A stretch of DNA of 64,000 nt from Fragum whitleyi (Eukaryota > Mollusca > Bivalvia > Cardiida > Cardiidae): contig OX411546.1 in NCBI GenBank assembly GCA_948146395.1, forward strand, positions 20,539,158-20,603,157, given 5' to 3'. Of this stretch, positions 42,561-53,652 are shown in pieces; position 1 is the first letter of the stretch, and every line of letters starts with the position of its first letter. A program made the position numbers and the translations under genes. Below the pieces are notes generated by a model, which made no database searches, had not been told where the DNA came from, and worked only from the letters and a program-made list of their open reading frames with translations.

Positions 42561-43461
42561 GCTGTTTAAGTTGCATTGTTTTTACTGTATCTAGGGCAGA
42601 GTGCTTAGTGAAAATTAGATATTTATGCAAATTTGAGTTTGTCATTTATTTAAAACATTTGGTATGAACCAACCATAAAAAACTTTTCTGTGTTCAGGAT
42701 GTGATAACGCTTCTGAACTTTTTCAAATGTTAACCCGCTTTTCACGTGGGGGCACGTGGGTATCATTTGGAAAAGGTCTCGCAAAGATTTTCATCCTAAA
42801 CGCTTGGCTGTGTTGATGGGATGGTTATTCAACATCTCAACACATTTATATGAACATTCATATGAAACGGTCTGCAGGAAAACCTGTTTAATGACGTCTC
42901 AAGGTAATTTTAGCTGTCATGGCTAAGTTATACAAAACGAATTAATCCTAATTCAGAGAATTTCGAACGTAAATTAAATGTGTACTGAAATTAGAAGATA
43001 CTGCAAAATATTGTAGATAACCTTGTTAAAAAGAGAGAAATTACTTGAAATAGGAAATTTCTCTCTTTAAGCTCTACTTACCAAAGGTCATAGGAGGCGT
43101 GTTTCCAGTCCATCCGCCCGTCTGTCTGTCCATAAATGATTCTCGTTTACATAGTTAAGTCCACAAATACCTGTATTGTCGGATTACCTTGTAACTCTCA
43201 CAGGATCATGATTGTAGGGTCATAAGGAAGATTTACCTTAAAAATTGGACTGATCCGTAACAAAACACGGGAAAATGGCATTAAAAATTTTAGTTAAAAA
43301 TGTTCTCGTTTACCCGATAAAGTCCACCAGTATCATCTGATTTCCTCGAATCTTTCTCAAGATGGCTGCTAATTGGTTAAGACTTAATATTTATCATCTA
43401 TTGGGAAACAATGTCTTTCAATTTAGATTAATCCCCCTCGATGCTGTTCCCCCAGGTGCCT

Positions 43462-43647
43462 GGGGCCAGTTTCATCAAAACATTTAGGACATATTTTTGT
43501 CTTACTGATGACTTTCGATCCAGTAAAAACAACAATCACTTAACATAGGTAGTGATAGATTGGTGATACATGATTTTTGAACTAAATATGTAGTAAGTCA
43601 TAGGTAAGACAAAAATACGTCTTAAATGTTTTGATGAAACAGGCCCC
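43462..43647. mobile_element. 186 bp MITE, copy 2
   Basis: Starts GGGGCCAGTTTCATCAAAAC and ends with its inverse. Same length as 6730-6915 and collinear with it, including internal 'aagacaaaaatatgtcttaaatg'. Confidence 0.75.
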
Positions 43648-43876
43648 TGATTTACTAAACATCTTACGATCATAAGTCAAAAATGATAGTTGCTTCTACA
43701 GTAGTTACTAAATATGGAATTCTGCCATGCATCATCTCATTGGAATCGTCTTCTAAAGACGATTCCAATTAGATATTGCAAGACATAATCTAACAATGAA
43801 TGAAAACAACTGGTACGATTTGTGACTTTCACATACGATAAACTTTTTCGTAAGAAGTTTAGTAAAACAGTCCCCC
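43645..43876. mobile_element. MITE related to 7726-7964
   Basis: Starts with 'tgatttactaaacatcttacgatcataagtc' and ends 'cgtaagaagtttagtaaaacagtccccc'. The centre is the hairpin TTGGAATCGTCTTCTAAAGACGATTCCAA. It abuts the 186 bp MITE directly. Confidence 0.6.
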
Positions 43877-45550
43877 AATAATACTAAGGATGCACCAGGA
43901 TGTAAAAACGTTTGCAAACATTTAAAAATTCTACCCCGCCTTGGAGGTAGGTATTCCCGTGTGCAAAGGGGGGTACCATTTCTTAAACAGTCTGAGAACG
44001 TTTTATTTTTAGTTAAAGGCAGGACACACATCGATTGTGTAAGCCTGTTAAAGAACCAAGATCGATCCAAGGACGTAACTACCATTACGCACATTACGCA
44101 AGTGCGTAATAGAAAAAATATCTTTCAAAAAATATAGTTGATGAATGATCATAACATCGAACCTACAGCGTATTCAAGCTGTAGGTACGATGTTTTGATT
44201 ATTCACCAGTACTCAAGAAAAAAAGTGGGAGTTGAAGGAGGGCATTCACCTTTTGTCACAAGCAACGTTTTGCTTTTATCCAATATATTTATATATTCTT
44301 TACCGATCGCCTTCTGAGTGCGTTTTAATTTCGAAATCCTAGTTACGCCTATGCGATCCGAGGATTGACAGCCCAATGCGTTACCGCTGAGTTATCCGGA
44401 CTCGGTAATATCGCAGCTAAGAATATCCATTCCTGCATGTGGGATTTTTTGGATTCTAGATGCGTCATCTTTTTCTGTATCTCGTCTCTTTGACGTCACA
44501 ATGTGGAGGCAATAACGTTTTACGTACAGGTTGATACGCACATGCGATATACTTGGCACGTGATCAAATTTGGGTAACAAAAGCATTAGTTAGCTGGAAT
44601 TACATTTTCCAGTCGCGTAGTGACGGTTATTTTAAACATAATAAACTTCTTGGCCAAATAAATTTTCATGGTTGCCAAATATATAATGTTAGATAAGGCA
44701 CACTCCAATTAAACATCTAATGAAATAGATCTACGTTTAAATAAAAAAAACGTTAACCAATTAAACAAAAGTGGAACAAAGGGAAATATTAATGATTAGG
44801 GATTGTTTCAATCATGCGATTTGAGAGACACCAAAATCAATTAGATTGATCACTTGACCGGTTTGCGGGAACCGGAAGATTCTGTGTATATCGGTTTTGT
44901 ATTCTGCGTTATTAATGAACTGGCAGAACGGGGCTAAGCCATGACGTAATTTGGCGAGTTTACTTTTTAATATATTGGGTTCTTTCATAAGTTAGTCCGC
45001 ATATACCGTAAATGCGTGAAAATGACTGTACCCTAAAACCAAAAGGATCTACGTGCTCTGAGAAAGTGAACACTTTTCATCGTTCGGTCACCAAAGCCTC
45101 CTAACTTCAGCCTGCACAAGTTGAAGTTACGAGGGTTTGGTAACCAATCTATGATTTAAGGTCTCAAGCTAATATGCCAACTATTTATAGAAGTAAGTAG
45201 TTGTACATAAAAGCTGATATACCTTAACCTTAAGTTCAACGATCCGTTACTTAGGCTCCGCCCTGCCAGGGCAACAAAAATTGATTATACCATCTATCTT
45301 TTTGAAGTAGTCTAAACGATATGGGGAGATTCAGTTTATTCTGTATGGGAATTCGATGGATAGTGCGATATTTTTCTTGATTTATTACCTTTATGGACTG
45401 ACTGAGGTATATTTCATCTTTTTATAGCATTTATCTTAACCCATAAAGATAGTGACGCGTTACTGACTTTCTTTTTTTTTAATTCTTCCTTTTTCAAGAT
45501 AAACGAAAACAATGTGACAAAACGATATTAAATTTTGGAAAGGTTAGAGT

Positions 45551-46022
45551 TAGGATCATCGTGGAATTGACATTCATCTTAATCAAAACCATTCTTAACC
45601 GCCCACTCATCGCTCCATTCGTTCATTTCAAACACTAACTCAAACCATTCAAAAACGTTCCAAAATCACTAAAAAAGTTAAGACCAACAACTACATTTAA
45701 AATTAATATAGCTAGAAAGGATGGTGAACAAAATTAGCGATATGTATCACCTCCCTTTAATAAAATATGCATACAAATTCTATAAATAGCTTCCCATTTC
45801 TTCAAAAACCAACTAGACGCTTAAAATTCCAAGTATGTCAGTGAAATCGCGATTTTATTTCTAGCTATATTGATTTTGAATGCAGTTGTTGGTCTTATCT
45901 TTTAGTGATTTTAGAGCGCTTTTTGACTTGTTTGAGTGAATTTTTGAATGAAAGAATGTAGCGCTGTGTGAGTGATTTAGAATGGTTTGATTGAGATGAA
46001 TGTCAATTTCACGATGTTTATT
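45551..46022. mobile_element. Foldback element with ~165 bp inverted arms, copy 2
   Basis: The left arm (ATCGTGGAATTGACATTCAT, then AATCAAAACCATTCTTAACC and CCAAAATCACTAAAAAAGTT) is followed by an AT-rich centre and then the right arm in inverse order (AGTGATTTTAGAGCGC, AATGGTTTGATTGAGATGAA, GTCAATTTCACGATG). A long-armed foldback structure without coding capacity. Confidence 0.7.
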
Positions 46023-47095
46023 ACTGTACCCCGAGCGTGTAGTAAATGAAATAAGACGACGGCCATTGTAACATATCCTGTTGTACAGTACCCTATTTCC
46101 GTGAGTGACCATATTTCCACGAATTGTCAATTAGAGTTACCTACTGTAATTTTAATATTATTTTCAATATATTTTGATAAAAGATCTAGAATAATTGACG
46201 TCTATGAAAGAAATTATTCTTAATTTGCCATAAATCGCGTGAAATCGGTAAAACTAAAATCCTCTAAAATTCATTATTTCTTAGTACTTGCTTTGTGTAG
46301 TTTAACTTCAAATTAAAACCCATTGTATCTGGTATTTTCATACCCGAATGAGAAATGATTATGTGACTTCTGACGAAAATTTTGAGGCCACGCATAACTC
46401 AAGTAGTGTTTAAGGGACTGCTTAATTTAGGATTCTCGGAAATATGAGCACTGTGGGTTTTGATATGTGTTTTATGAATTTCCAAATAACTTCGTTAAAA
46501 TGATGATTTCATCTTGAATTTTCAGACTACTTTAACAATTTAATGATGTTTTAAAAATGAAAAGTTGGGATCAAAGTCTCCTCTTGATTTTAAAATTATG
46601 ACAGTTCTAATTATCGTTCACGGAAATATGGTACACCAGGATACGTTATTGGGTCCTTAAAGATGATGTAAATTATTAAAATGTGTATATCGTCAATGAA
46701 TAGAAAACAAAAATATGCGGAATGAACCCCTGTCCGTTAGTCTGCTGAAATTGCAAATGCATGTGATTAGAATAATATTGTGGACAAGAAGGAAATGGTG
46801 TACATAAAACATTTTATTATTTTTCTATTATTTTTCTACAATAATTTCTACTCCAGATAATGAATTCTTTTCAAAATGTCCCAAATTTTCTTATCGTCTG
46901 AAACCCTTTTAAGAGATGAAGAGTTCTTTTTATTTCATGGATATATGATTTTTTAAACTTAATTACACTGTAAGAATACGCAGAGCGGTTTCATACATAA
47001 GTGTGCTTAGGTTTTTAGTTTCATACCTCAATTAAATCAAAAAAATATTATTTTCAAATCGTATACTCATGGATTTAATTATCATGAAGAAGAAA

Positions 47096-47173
47096 TCGAT
47101 GGCTCAGCGCGAAAGAGTTGTAACTGCCTATAGGTTTATGGGCAGTTACAACTGTTTGGCACTAAGCCATCGA
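47096..47173. repeat. Palindromic repeat, GTAACTGCC family, full-length 78 bp copy
   Basis: Starts TCGATGGCTCAGCGCGAAAG and ends CTAAGCCATCGA, with arms AGTTGTAACTGCC and GGCAGTTACAACT. The best-preserved copy. Confidence 0.8.
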
Positions 47174-48151
47174 AATGTAAAGATTTCTCCATACATTAAA
47201 ATTGCGTAGATTTCTAAGGAAACTACTTTGTGCGAAAAATGCGTACTCAAAGTATTTCACATTAAGAAAAAATATTAGCTATTTAGAATCAAGGAATTGT
47301 GATGAGCACGTCTCAAAGTAAAGGTTTCAATTTGGACCAGTCTTAGATTTCGAGAAGCGTAAAAGGGTTAATGCATACATCGAAACGCGAGTGCGGGCAC
47401 GATTTCAAATTATACACGATAGCGTAAAAAGCATATATGAAACAAGACGAAATTTCATAGACATCTATTTTGCAATGAAATTCATATGGCATGTGTTTGA
47501 ACTGTGTACACAGAGTCACTCCCCTCTTTTTTTTTTAACTCAACGTCATCTTTCGCGCGAATTTCGATTCTTTGGCGTCATATAACCAACATGGTTAATG
47601 ACGCGATTCGCTTTCTGTGAAATTCTCCCAACGTCAAAATTATTATTTTTTCAATAATTTTACATTCAGAAAAATGTTTTAACACAATTTTACTCCTAGA
47701 AAATCTAAAAAAAAAAACTAATTTCAGAACTGTGATCGTGTTGTAATGGATATAATTTCATAAAAAAAAACACACATACAAAATTTGAAGACTTCATTAG
47801 TTTTTACTCGTGAGTATAGGTAGATTTTGCGCGGTGAGCCTTGAAATCTACTTTTAACGGTTAAATTCCCGTGCTTTTCTTTCAAAATAGATAAAACAGG
47901 TTTAAACAAAATACATAAAAAGATACGAATTATCTTACAAATGTATCACATGCTTTTTAATATACCCGATATACCTGTGGTAATGGATTCAACGCCTGCG
48001 TCAGAGCTCAGTTTTGAAAATACACCTATACCATATTGCTTGGGTACAGGCTTAGTTTAAACATTAGAATAACAAATACAGATAGTATCGTGTAATAATA
48101 GGGACCATAATGTTTTATCAATGCACAAAATCTTAACTCACAAAACGACAA

Positions 48152-48412
48152 AAGGTTCAAATGGGGTTAAACGTCGCTTTCATGTCATATCACGGCGACT
48201 GGAGCACCTAACAAATGATCCCTGGTATTTCTCACACCAGTACTGCCATCACATTCTTTCCTGGCCTCCAGCTACTGTCCAACATATGTCTACGATTATC
48301 AACCCATTGGTGGAAGACATAGTCGGAAAAGATGGTAGCCGCCGTTAGGGATCGAACCCGGGACCTCTAGATTGCCAGTCCGACGCGCTACCAACTGCGC
48401 TATAACCGCGGC
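48152..48412 (-). mobile_element. tRNA-derived SINE, best-preserved copy
   Basis: On the minus strand the head (48412 down to 48338) has an A box TAGCGCAGTTGGTAGCGC and a B box GGTTCGATCCC at tRNA spacing, so it carries an internal RNA polymerase III promoter. The anticodon stem is poor, so it is not a functional tRNA gene. The body has CCAATGGGTTGATAATCGTA, CTGGAGGCCAGGAAAG and TTAGGTGCTCCAGTCGCCG, then AACCCCATTTGAACC. Confidence 0.85.
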
Positions 48413-49495
48413 TACAAAAGGTTACAAACGAGCCACAAAATGGGCCGAACGTGTATAAGAGAAATCGCTAAAAGAAATGTTAGATATATCTTGGAAAACT
48501 TAGTTTTTCAATATAGGTTGTGAATAATTTAATGAAATGCCATTCAATGCTCGTTGGGTTCCTAGATAACAATCAAACTGCGACAAATTCGTGCATGTGG
48601 AATGATACAGACTGTTTCTCGAGAACTTTGAAACTCGTCGAATTTCTGGACCGGAACCTACTCTGCGTTCATATTTCAAAAAATAAACGTTGCGAATGTT
48701 TTAAAATGGTATCCGGCTTTGTGCAAAGCGGGGTAAAATTTATCAAACCGTTTACTAACGTATCATTCTGAACATTTTTTTTTTTTGGGGGGGGGGGGGG
48801 CTTTTCCAGGATTCTTTATTCAATAAATTTATCTTTACAAGTCTTCATCTCCAGACATTTACAAATATTATAATATGGTGTAAGTATATCATAGCCTTTG
48901 ATCTATCGTACATTATTTGTTACATCGTACAGTGTTGATTACTACGCATCGTTCGAAAAATTGTGCGGTGAGCCCATGTTTTTTCCATCGATCCCTTTTA
49001 CATAAATATTCTGTTTCTTGAGAAAAAAAGAAAAAAATCAAAACAATGGCCAACGTTTACAATAAACGAAGGCGGAGTTAATAGTCATTTGACTAATTAA
49101 CTGTTTTTGGTCCCGCCTTTATAAGTTCTCGGATTTATGATATACAGATATTGATGGACGGCGACAATATGTTATTCCTCTATTCTAGTCTATTGAAGCA
49201 CAAATATAAGAGAGCGATCAAAGGCCAACTTTGTCTATATCTGTATACAAAAGACAAAAAATGAACTTTGAGCGCTGTTTTTTACTTGTACATCTACTCG
49301 TTTATGGCGTGTACTTGTAATTTATTTACGCGAGGGGTAAAAGGGTTATATTAAATTCAACACTATTCAATTTAAATATAATCTTTTAATTTTAAATCAC
49401 AAGTTTGAATTACATTCTTCCCTTATACATATTTGTCAGTACCGATATGACCATGAATTGAGTGTAACCCTCGTTTACATTTGGTCTATGGAGCC

Positions 49496-49629
49496 AGCCC
49501 TGCGTTCAGGATGACAAAACGGTGCAATTTTTTGCCAATGATATCCCGCTTTGCACGTTCACATGCGTGCAAAGCGGGGTATAATTGGCAAACAGTTCGC
49601 ACCACTTTATCATTCTGAACGCAGGGCTA
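49496..49629. mobile_element. 134 bp MITE, AGCCCTGCGTTCAG termini
   Basis: Termini AGCCCTGCGTTCAGGATGAC and its inverse CTGAACGCAGGGCT; the centre is CCCGCTTTGCACG..CGTGCAAAGCGGGGTAT, itself a palindrome. Related copies are at 63913-64000 (cut by the window end), about 48715-48775 and about 43890-43985. Confidence 0.75.
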
Positions 49630-50112
49630 TACTTGGCTTTGTGATATCTTTTTTTACCTACAAAGCAATATTTTGACGAAAAACTATGATATTTTCCATA
49701 TACCAAAGTGCCGACAACAGGTGAACTGTCATAGAATTTGCACCAACAAATACTCTTCAAAAAAAGGTCACGGTTGCTTTTTAGGATAGGTCTCCCTTCC
49801 TCTGATGAACTCCGTATTCAACAAAAACTTATATGTGACCCGTCACGCAAAAAGGACCATCCGGGTAGTGCGTAAAGTGTCGTTCCTGTTAGACTGCGCG
49901 GATCCCCCATGTCAGACTACGCGGATCGCGCAGACTGACTAGGGTCGAAACTGTTCTCAATCAAACTAATTTTCTGAATCTAGAATAATCATTCTACCTT
50001 CCTGTGAAAGAATTTTGGAAATGCGACCTCTGGTTGGCCTGTACTAGAACCAATCTCTTTTTTAAATTTGTATTATATGAAGTTCCCAGATGGTCCTTTT
50101 TCGCGTGACTGG

Positions 50113-50187
<75 letters not shown>

Positions 50188-50207
50188 TATAATAATAATA
50201 ATAATAA
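50113..50207. repeat. (TAA)n microsatellite at the LINE 3' end
   Basis: About 30 TAA/ATA units. On the LINE's strand this is a (TTA)n tail directly after AATAAAGATTTTATT, so it probably grew from the element's 3' tail. Confidence 0.85.
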
Positions 50208-50528
50208 AATCTTTATTTAAAGAAGGTAGCTCATTAAGCTGTCATCATACAAACAATACAATGAAGAACTTATTTACAATGAGGCCTTCTATAACAATAG
50301 GAGGTATTGATCATCATATATATTCATGCATTTGAAATGATATATGTAATGATTTAAAATTATGCTAGTAAACATGAATATGACGATAACGTGTTATGAT
50401 TGGGAATGATGATGATGATGATGATAATGGTGATGATAATTATTGTGATTATAACAACGATCAGAAATGAAAAGGATATCAATTATTTATAAGACATACA
50501 CAGTAATGAATAAAAGGAACCGTTCTGG

Positions 50529-51967
50529 TTAAATCCCGTTATTTTCCATCAAATAGTTTTTCAAATATCTTTTAAAGCAAGATACATTTTCAATCATTCG
50601 TAGGTTATGAGGAATAGAATTCCAAAATTCCATACCTGTATATGAGAATGATTTCTTTAAAAAATCTGTTTTGGGAGCACATTTATGAGATATTTGGTTG
50701 CAGTATTCAGATCGTAATTCATAAAATTGGTTATGACTAAGTGTTACAAATTTCGACATATAGGAGGGAGCTAACCCGTGAATGGTTTTGTAAACCATTA
50801 GAATCGTGAAATATTTACGTCTGATTTCAAACGTTAACCATTTCAAAGAAAGGAAATTTTTCTCAGAATTAGACCGTTTTGGCTGGCAGAGAATAATTCG
50901 TGCAGCTCTTTTTTGAATCTTATTAACTCTTTGAATAGATGAGGATTTACAATTGCTCCAAAGAATACACCCATAGTCAAAATACGGAGTAATGTAAGAA
51001 TCATAAAACATTTGTTTCGTGTCGATTGTGAGAAAGTTACATATTCTTTTAAGTAAGTATAACTGTGATGTCAATTTCCTACACAATTGATCAGCATGAA
51101 CTTCCCAGCCTAACGTGTTATCAATATGTACACCTAAAAGCTTTTGAGAGGAAACATTTTCGATTTGCATACCGCTTATACTTAAGTTTAATGCAGAACT
51201 ATTTTTTATGTTATGTTTAGACCCTATTAGCATGCATGTAGTTTTAGTGGGATTTAGAATCATGTTGTTTTGTCTGCACCATCGTTCAATTCTTGTAAGA
51301 TCGTCTAGCAAATATTTATTGATCAGCGGTACAGAAGAACTACATTTATGTAGTGTTGTATCATCAGCATACATGTCCAAGTTTGACGTTAAAGTTAAAG
51401 AAAGATCATTGACGTAAATCAAAAACAGAATATGTCCAAGTATCGATCCCTGAGGAACGCCTGATGTAATTAGTTTCATATCAGTGTCATTTTTAACCAC
51501 TTGACGTCTTTCACTTAGATATGAACGAAATAAGTTACATGTATTATATGTGAAATGATGTAGCTGTAGTTTATATAAGAGAATATCATGACCAACAAGG
51601 TCGAACGCCTTTCTAAAATCAAGGAACACAGATCCCACCATATTACCTTGATCTAATTCTGATAACCACGTATCTACTAATCGAATAAGGGCAGTTTGGC
51701 ACGAATGATTTTCTCTGAAACCAGATTGCTGTGAAAACAATATATATGTTTGTTTTAGATAGGTTTTTAGCTGATTAGCGATGTGTCGCTCAAATACCTA
51801 GGTAAAATTGAAATAGGTCGATAGTTATTAGGATCGTTCTTTTCGCCTCCTTTAAAAAGGGCTTTAACACTAGCTTTTTTAAAATCTTTTGGAAAAATAC
51901 CTTTAGAAATACAATTATTGATGATACATGCAATGGGTTTTGAAATAAAATCTTTACAGATTTTCAA
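50529..51967 (-). pseudogene. LINE ORF2, reverse transcriptase part (frameshifted)
   Basis: RNA-templated DNA synthesis at the nicked target. Frame 51967-51767 carries the RT N-terminal fingers (ASVKALFKGGEKNDPNNYRP, ISIL). A small deletion near 51790-51800 shifts into the main frame 51740-50529. That frame has QSGFRENHSCQTALIRLVDT, motif A FLDFRKAFD, motif B SGVPQGSILG, motif C MYADD with both catalytic Asp, LNPTKT (motif D), then the C-terminal QKRAARIIL and EFWNSIPHNLR. AFDLVGHDIL has Gly where most relatives have Asp. The frame ends at TAA 50529-50531. Confidence 0.9.
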
Positions 51968-52101
51968 GATTTTTGGCCCAATTCCATCGAGCCCAGTTGA
52001 TTTATTACTGTCTAAATTATTGATGATATTTCGTACTTCTATAGGTGTAATGAATGTTACCTCAAAATAACGGTCGAACAGTTTTCTATCAAGGTGATTT
52101 T

Positions 52102-53358
52102 TCAGAGTTTTAAAATAATCTGTATCAACATGAACCTTATTACTATATTCGATATATTAACGAAATAATTGTTCAATGTATTCACGACATTTAGAATACC
52201 CTCAACTTCATTCGATTGAAATTTTAATTTAGAAGGCAATTGATGGTCAATTTTATTGCTAGTAATATTACGAAGATTTTGCCAAAGATTCTTTGGATCG
52301 GATTTCTTTTTAATTGCTTCATTAAAGTAATCTTTTTTACTTTTTCTTATAATTGAGGTTACTTTATTTCTCCAAAATTTATACATTTGCCAGTTTCCTT
52401 GATGTTTAAATTCGTCTCTAGTTAATATTGCATCTTTTATAGATTTATTATACCATTCTGGCTGTTTAAATCTTTTAACACGTTTTTCTTTAACAGGTAG
52501 ATGCTTAGAAAGAATGTCATTTAATAACCTATAAAGAAACCCTAATGCCTTATCAGGGTCTGATATTGTTTCAATAGTAACGAAATTAATACGAGTTAAA
52601 TCATGCAAGAAAACGTCCATGTTTAACTTCGCAAAAGAACGATAGGAAATCGTTTTGAAATTTTCCTTATTATGAAATTTAGCATGATTTTGGTACGTTA
52701 AAGCTATAGGGAAGTGATCGCTGATTGCAATTTTCGACACGAAAGTCTCGGAAATAAATTGCTTGCATGTACTATAAATATGATCTATTATGCTAGAAGA
52801 ATTATTCGTTACCCTAGTTGGCGTTTTTATGTGCTGATAAAGGTCTAAGTCCTGAACCATCTTTGCCCATTTCGTATTACTGTAAGTAGATGTTAAAGAA
52901 TAATGAATGTTATAATCGCCTAGTAATATGAAATCCAAATTGGCAGCATCAGCGAAATTTAATTGCTCTTCATACCTATCAATCCATGCCTGTTTACTGT
53001 TTGGTGGTCTATATGCAAAATTAAGTAAGACTGATTTATTATTTGAAAACATAACTTCTAGCCAAATGCTTTCAATATCACTTATTTCAAGATCAGTTCT
53101 TCGCTGATAATTAATGTTAGCAGCTATATATATAAGTAAACCGCCACCGAGCTTTTGCAGGCGATCTTTTCTTTCAAAAACGTAACCGTGTAAGTATAAA
53201 TCAGAATCTGTAACATTTTCAGTCAAAAAAGTTTCAGACAAGCCAAGGATACTAATAGAATGTGTTTTGCTTAGAATTATACGAATTTCATCTAATTTAG
53301 GAAGTAAATGCTGTATATTCAAGGAGGCTACGTGTAATCCCTTTTCTTTGAAATTAAA
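52102..53358 (-). pseudogene. LINE ORF2, APE-type endonuclease part
   Basis: Nicks the target DNA to prime reverse transcription. The open frame follows a TAA at 53356-53358 and reads KEKGLHVASLNIQHLLPKLD. The endonuclease motifs are all visible: the N-terminal Asn (LNIQHLLP), the metal-binding Glu (LGLSETFL), YRPPNS, LGDYNIHY, and the final ISDHFPI. It is followed by the linker with PEWYNKSIKDAILTRDEFK. At about 52140-52150 a one-base shift takes the true reading into another frame (KVHVDTDYFKTL), and this frame ends at 52102. The endonuclease itself looks intact. Confidence 0.9.
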
Positions 53359-53652
53359 TGCTTACAAGCTACTGACTTCTTCATCATCATCCGTATTTTG
53401 ACTATTCTGTTGGTCTGATTTATGTAATTTTGCAGAGGGGGTTCGGTCAGTTTTTGCATGGTTAAAAAGCGAGCTTTCAGTGTTTATCTTTTTTGTACAG
53501 TTTACGTGTAACTTAGGCGAAGTGATGTTCGATAAAGTATTCGAGACATATTTTTAACTAACAGATGAATGATGATTACATGAATTAGGATAGTCACACA
53601 GTATATTATATCTGTTATAATATTTAACAGAGGAGTGTATGTCTAACCCGTC

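Larger units (their letters stand above)
40212..50112. other. Intergenic, repeat-rich; no gene seen
   Basis: Apart from the elements listed separately, I find no exon chain, RNA gene or domain here. Hairpins recur, for example at 40455-40490 (AAGAAAATGTTTGTTTAAACATTTTCTTT), 43030-43070 and 44130-44215. A G-rich run follows poly-T at 48775-48800. Confidence 0.4.

Noticed and set aside
44340..44410. Second tRNA-like stretch on the minus strand (TAACTCAGCGGTAACGC)
   Set aside because: A-box-like only; no convincing anticodon arm, T arm or acceptor pairing. Possibly a decayed SINE head.
48338..48412. Possible functional tRNA gene on the minus strand
   Set aside because: A and B boxes are present, but the anticodon stem pairs poorly and the sequence continues into the repeated SINE body.
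50090..50335. Open frame with a poly-Ile run
   Set aside because: Translation of the (TAA)n microsatellite.
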